Below are positions 30,626-33,308 of a stretch of 33,308 nucleotides of DNA, one piece after another. Position 1 is the first letter of the stretch, and every line of letters begins with the position of its first letter. Location of the stretch: the NCBI GenBank assembly GCA_025351455.1, contig JANXVW010000347.1:1-33308 (forward strand), read 5' to 3'. This DNA comes from Betaproteobacteria bacterium (GTDB lineage: Bacteria; Pseudomonadota; Gammaproteobacteria; Burkholderiales; JACQAP01). Made by a program: the position numbers and the translations under genes. Under the pieces are notes generated by a model. The model searched no databases. It was not told the DNA's origin and worked only from the letters and a program-made list of their open reading frames with translations.

Positions 30626-30811
30626 TCACGCATACGGCGCCCCGTCCTGATGAACATATCGCCACTTCCCGTCCACGAGCAGCGCCTTGAGATCGTCATC
30701 CGGATACCTTCCTTCGTCTCCCGGCGGTCTGTCGCCGACTTCCAAGTAAACAACATCCTCTTCGTAGCGGATTCTCCCACACAGGCTGGTTGAGTACTTG
30801 TTTTCGAGCAC
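30626..30811 (-). CDS. Hypothetical small protein (possibly N-terminally truncated)
   Basis: GTG-started 61-aa ORF ...YEEDVVYLEVGDRPPGDEGRYPDDDLKALLVDGKWRYVHQDGAPYA. The frame stays open upstream to about 30950 but has no ATG. Confidence 0.4.
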   Translation of the reverse strand: MLENKYSTSLCGRIRYEEDVVYLEVGDRPPGDEGRYPDDDLKALLVDGKWRYVHQDGAPYA

Positions 30812-31025
30812 CCACCGAGCCCGAAGCGTTTCGTCGCCTCGAAGAGTTAGTGCAAGTCTGCCCGCATATATGTGGGTTGCCGCACAGAACGGACAGGGGC
30901 GCTCGTGCCAGAGTGGCGAATGACGGAAGGCAAAATGTCGAAGAGGCCCATTCGGATCCCATTAATGCCGATACGAATGAACGACAACGCGCTCTGCATG
31001 TTTCTTATCCAGGAAGGATTATCTT

Positions 31026-32555
31026 ATGCCTAACACCCCCCAGACAGAAATTGCCGTTAATCGCAATCAATTGCCGAAGTGCCTCACCGGCATCAAAGGC
31101 TTTGACGAAATTACGGAAGGCGGGCTTCCGAAAAACAGAGTCACGTTGATCTGCGGAAGCACCGGCACTGGAAAAACCCTTTTGGGGATTGATTTTTTAA
31201 TCAATGGTGCGATCAATTACGATGAGCCAGGGGTCTTCATGTCCTTTGAAGACACCGACGTCGAACTTTACAAAGACGTGGCTTCTCTCAACCTGGATTT
31301 AGAGGGGCTGGTCTTACAAAAAAAGATTCTGATCGACTATGTTCTGTTGGAGCGCCGGGATATTCAGGAGAAAGGCGAATTTAATCTTGAAGGATTATTC
31401 ATTCGCCTGGAAGTTGCAATTGATTCCATCGGCGCCAGACGCGTTGTTCTGGATTCCATTGAATCGCTTTTTGCGGGCGTCAGCGATGCCGGCATTCTTC
31501 GCCTGGAAGTAAAAAGACTTTTCCGGTGGTTTAAGGAAAAACAAGTCACCGCAGTCATTACGGGAGAGTTGAGGCAAGGCTCTTATACCCGTCATGGCCT
31601 GGAAGAATACATTTCAGATTGCATCATCCTCCTGGACAACAGGGTCCGGGAGCAAATTTCCACCCGCAGAATCCGTGTCATTAAATACCGGGGATCAAAT
31701 CATGGAACAAACGAATACCCCTTCGTCATCGACAAAGATGGACTTTCAGTCATTCCCATCACTTCTGCAGGGCTCGATCAACCCGGCACGCGCGAGAGAG
31801 TGTCGACAGGAATCCCATCACTGGATAAATTGTTCCAGGGTGGAGGTTATACCCGAGGCAGCACGATACTGGCTTCAGGTACCGCGGGCACCGGGAAAAC
31901 AAGCCTCGCGGCTGCATTCGCAGTGCAAAGTTGTAAACGCGGGGAGCGGTGTCTTTTCCTGTCCTATGAAGAGTCATCGGGGCAACTCGTTCAAAACATG
32001 AGTTCCATCGGTTTTCAGTTGGAACCAATGGTTAAAAAAGGATTGCTGAAGATTGTGTCTACCCGGCCTTCCTTTTTTGGTTTGGAAATGCATTTGCTCG
32101 ATTTATACAAGATCATTGCTGATTTCAAACCCAAAGCGGTGGTCATTGATCCCCTGACCAGTCTCATTGGGCAGGGAAACCAACTTGAAATTCAATCCAT
32201 GCTGACTCGCATGATTGATGCATTGAAATCCAGGGGCATCACCGGCTTTTTTACCAGTCTTGTTTCTTCAAACCAACAAAACGACACGAGCGGCGAAATC
32301 GGCGTCTCGTCGTTGATTGACACCTGGATCGTCGTCAGGGAATTGGAAGAAAACGAGGGTAGGCGGCGCATTCGTGGTACTTACATTGTCAAGTCTCGTG
32401 GCATGGGCCACTCCAGTGACGTCCACAAACTGATATTGAGTGATGATGGATTGCACTTAGAACCAATGGACATTCATGCCACTGCCGGCGCCGATCAGAA
32501 AAGGAAAATTGGTAAAAGTCCTTCTGTGAGCCGAAAATTAAGCAAAAAAAGCTGA
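31026..32555 (+). CDS. KaiC-like double-domain RecA-superfamily ATPase (circadian clock protein KaiC family)
   Basis: 509 aa; two Walker A motifs GSTGTGKT and GTAGTGKT; KaiC-type acidic pairs SFEDT and SYEES; C-terminal RGTYIVKSRGMGHSSDVHKLIL; RBS-like AGGAAGG upstream of the ATG. Confidence 0.93.
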   Translation: MPNTPQTEIAVNRNQLPKCLTGIKGFDEITEGGLPKNRVTLICGSTGTGKTLLGIDFLINGAINYDEPGVFMSFEDTDVELYKDVASLNLDLEGLVLQKKILIDYVLLERRDIQEKGEFNLEGLFIRLEVAIDSIGARRVVLDSIESLFAGVSDAGILRLEVKRLFRWFKEKQVTAVITGELRQGSYTRHGLEEYISDCIILLDNRVREQISTRRIRVIKYRGSNHGTNEYPFVIDKDGLSVIPITSAGLDQPGTRERVSTGIPSLDKLFQGGGYTRGSTILASGTAGTGKTSLAAAFAVQSCKRGERCLFLSYEESSGQLVQNMSSIGFQLEPMVKKGLLKIVSTRPSFFGLEMHLLDLYKIIADFKPKAVVIDPLTSLIGQGNQLEIQSMLTRMIDALKSRGITGFFTSLVSSNQQNDTSGEIGVSSLIDTWIVVRELEENEGRRRIRGTYIVKSRGMGHSSDVHKLILSDDGLHLEPMDIHATAGADQKRKIGKSPSVSRKLSKKS

Positions 32556-32570
32556 CGGTATCTGATGAAG

Positions 32571-32584
32571 GTCAGTCGACTGAC
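32571..32584. promoter_or_regulatory. 14-bp perfect palindrome between the kaiC-like and cheB-like genes
   Basis: GTCAGTCGACTGAC, ending 6 nt before the cheB-like ATG at 32591. Confidence 0.6.
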
Positions 32585-32590
32585 ATACTC

Positions 32591-33163
32591 ATGGATTCAA
32601 TTCATCCTACCTTCATAGTCGGCGTCGGCGGCTCAGCCGGAGCGCTTAACGCCTATAAGGCGCTCTTGGGCGCCCTGCCGTCCAATACAGGAATGGCCTT
32701 TGTCATTGTTTCCCATATTCACCCCACCGCGCATAGTTACCTATCTCAAATTCTGTCCCGCCAAACGAAAATGCCCGTCATGCTGGCTTCCAACGCGATG
32801 CCGATCTCGGCGAATCACGTCTACTTGACTCCTGCGGACTCCGATCTGACAGTTGAGGGCAATGCCTTCAAGGTCGTCTCTCCGCGCACCAGCAGGGGCA
32901 ATCAGATAGATATATTTTTTGTTTCTTTAGCGGCGGCGATCGGGGCGCGGGCGATCGGCATTATTTTCTCCGGGTATCAGGGCGACGGTACTGAAGGCTG
33001 CAAGCAGATCAAGGCAAAGGGAGGAATAACCTTTGCCCAGGACGAGTCTGCCGAGATAGACAGCATGCCTCGCCGCGCGGAGGCGGAAGGCTGTATTGAT
33101 TTTGTCCTGCCACCCGAAAAAATTGCAGATGAACTGCAAAGATTGGCTCTTCTCCGTAAGTAG
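32591..33163 (+). CDS. Stand-alone CheB-type protein-glutamate methylesterase domain
   Basis: 190 aa; nucleophile region GVGGSAGALNAYKALLGALP, His region VIVSHIHP, Asp region GIIFSGYQGDGTEG, C-terminal AEIDSMPRRAEAEGCIDFVLPPEKIADEL. No receiver domain; closest in style to CheB domains of CheB/CheR fusion proteins. Confidence 0.9.
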   Translation: MDSIHPTFIVGVGGSAGALNAYKALLGALPSNTGMAFVIVSHIHPTAHSYLSQILSRQTKMPVMLASNAMPISANHVYLTPADSDLTVEGNAFKVVSPRTSRGNQIDIFFVSLAAAIGARAIGIIFSGYQGDGTEGCKQIKAKGGITFAQDESAEIDSMPRRAEAEGCIDFVLPPEKIADELQRLALLRK

Positions 33164-33239
33164 ACCTGTGGCACCGCGACGTCTATAGATCCTTCGCAAT
33201 GTCGGGCTCTACCCGCACGTCCTCGGTCATGTGTGCCGC

Positions 33240-33308
33240 TTAATTTCGTTTTTTCGCTTGAACCCGGAAGACGCGGGCCGCGACGCCGTCGGGTGTCAAC
33301 GTCCTAGG
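33240..33308 (-). CDS. Possible C-terminus of a protein running off the right edge
   Basis: Minus-strand frame ...PRTLTPDGVAARVFRVQAKKRN* open from the window edge to a stop at 33240; only 22 codons visible. Confidence 0.25.
   Translation of the reverse strand, partial: PRTLTPDGVAARVFRVQAKKRN

Noticed and set aside
30790-31149. 119-aa plus-strand ORF overlapping the kaiC-like start
   Set aside because: Overlaps the start of a clear CDS in a different frame; no recognisable motifs.
33183-33230. 15-codon minus-strand ORF MTEDVRVEPDIAKDL*
   Set aside because: Too short, no convincing RBS; cannot be supported from sequence alone.

Overview
A 33.3 kb GC-rich chromosomal window, probably betaproteobacterial (Burkholderiales-like; inferred from gene content and order, not from a search). 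Positions 1-11 kb hold housekeeping genes: icd, a cold-shock protein, clpS-clpA, sseA, a Rieske oxygenase alpha subunit, and xseB-ispA-dxs-folE2. Positions 11-26 kb hold catabolic and accessory genes: two FAH-fold enzymes, an epimerase, a 3-oxoadipate enol-lactonase-like hydrolase, an exonuclease/GIY-YIG fusion, a PEP-mutase/isocitrate-lyase-family enzyme, an aldo/keto reductase, an MFS/NTP-translocase-like transporter, a threonine ammonia-lyase, a 2-hydroxychromene-2-carboxylate isomerase-like protein, an orphan TRAP substrate-binding protein, a MetE-C-like enzyme and an NHL beta-propeller. From about 26 to 31 kb there is a divergent CorA-like (GMN-motif) membrane protein and several hypothetical secreted or small proteins. 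The right end (about 31.0-33.2 kb) has visibly lower GC and encodes a double-domain KaiC-like ATPase followed directly by a stand-alone CheB-type methylesterase domain, with no KaiA, KaiB, histidine kinase or receiver domain in view. This KaiC-CheB pair is the best candidate for an unusual system. Other points of interest: a truncated cold-shock gene remnant that keeps a terminator, three convergent gene junctions each holding a different inverted-repeat element, and a 14-bp perfect palindrome just before the cheB-like start codon. All calls come from reading the translations and sequence by eye; no database search was run.
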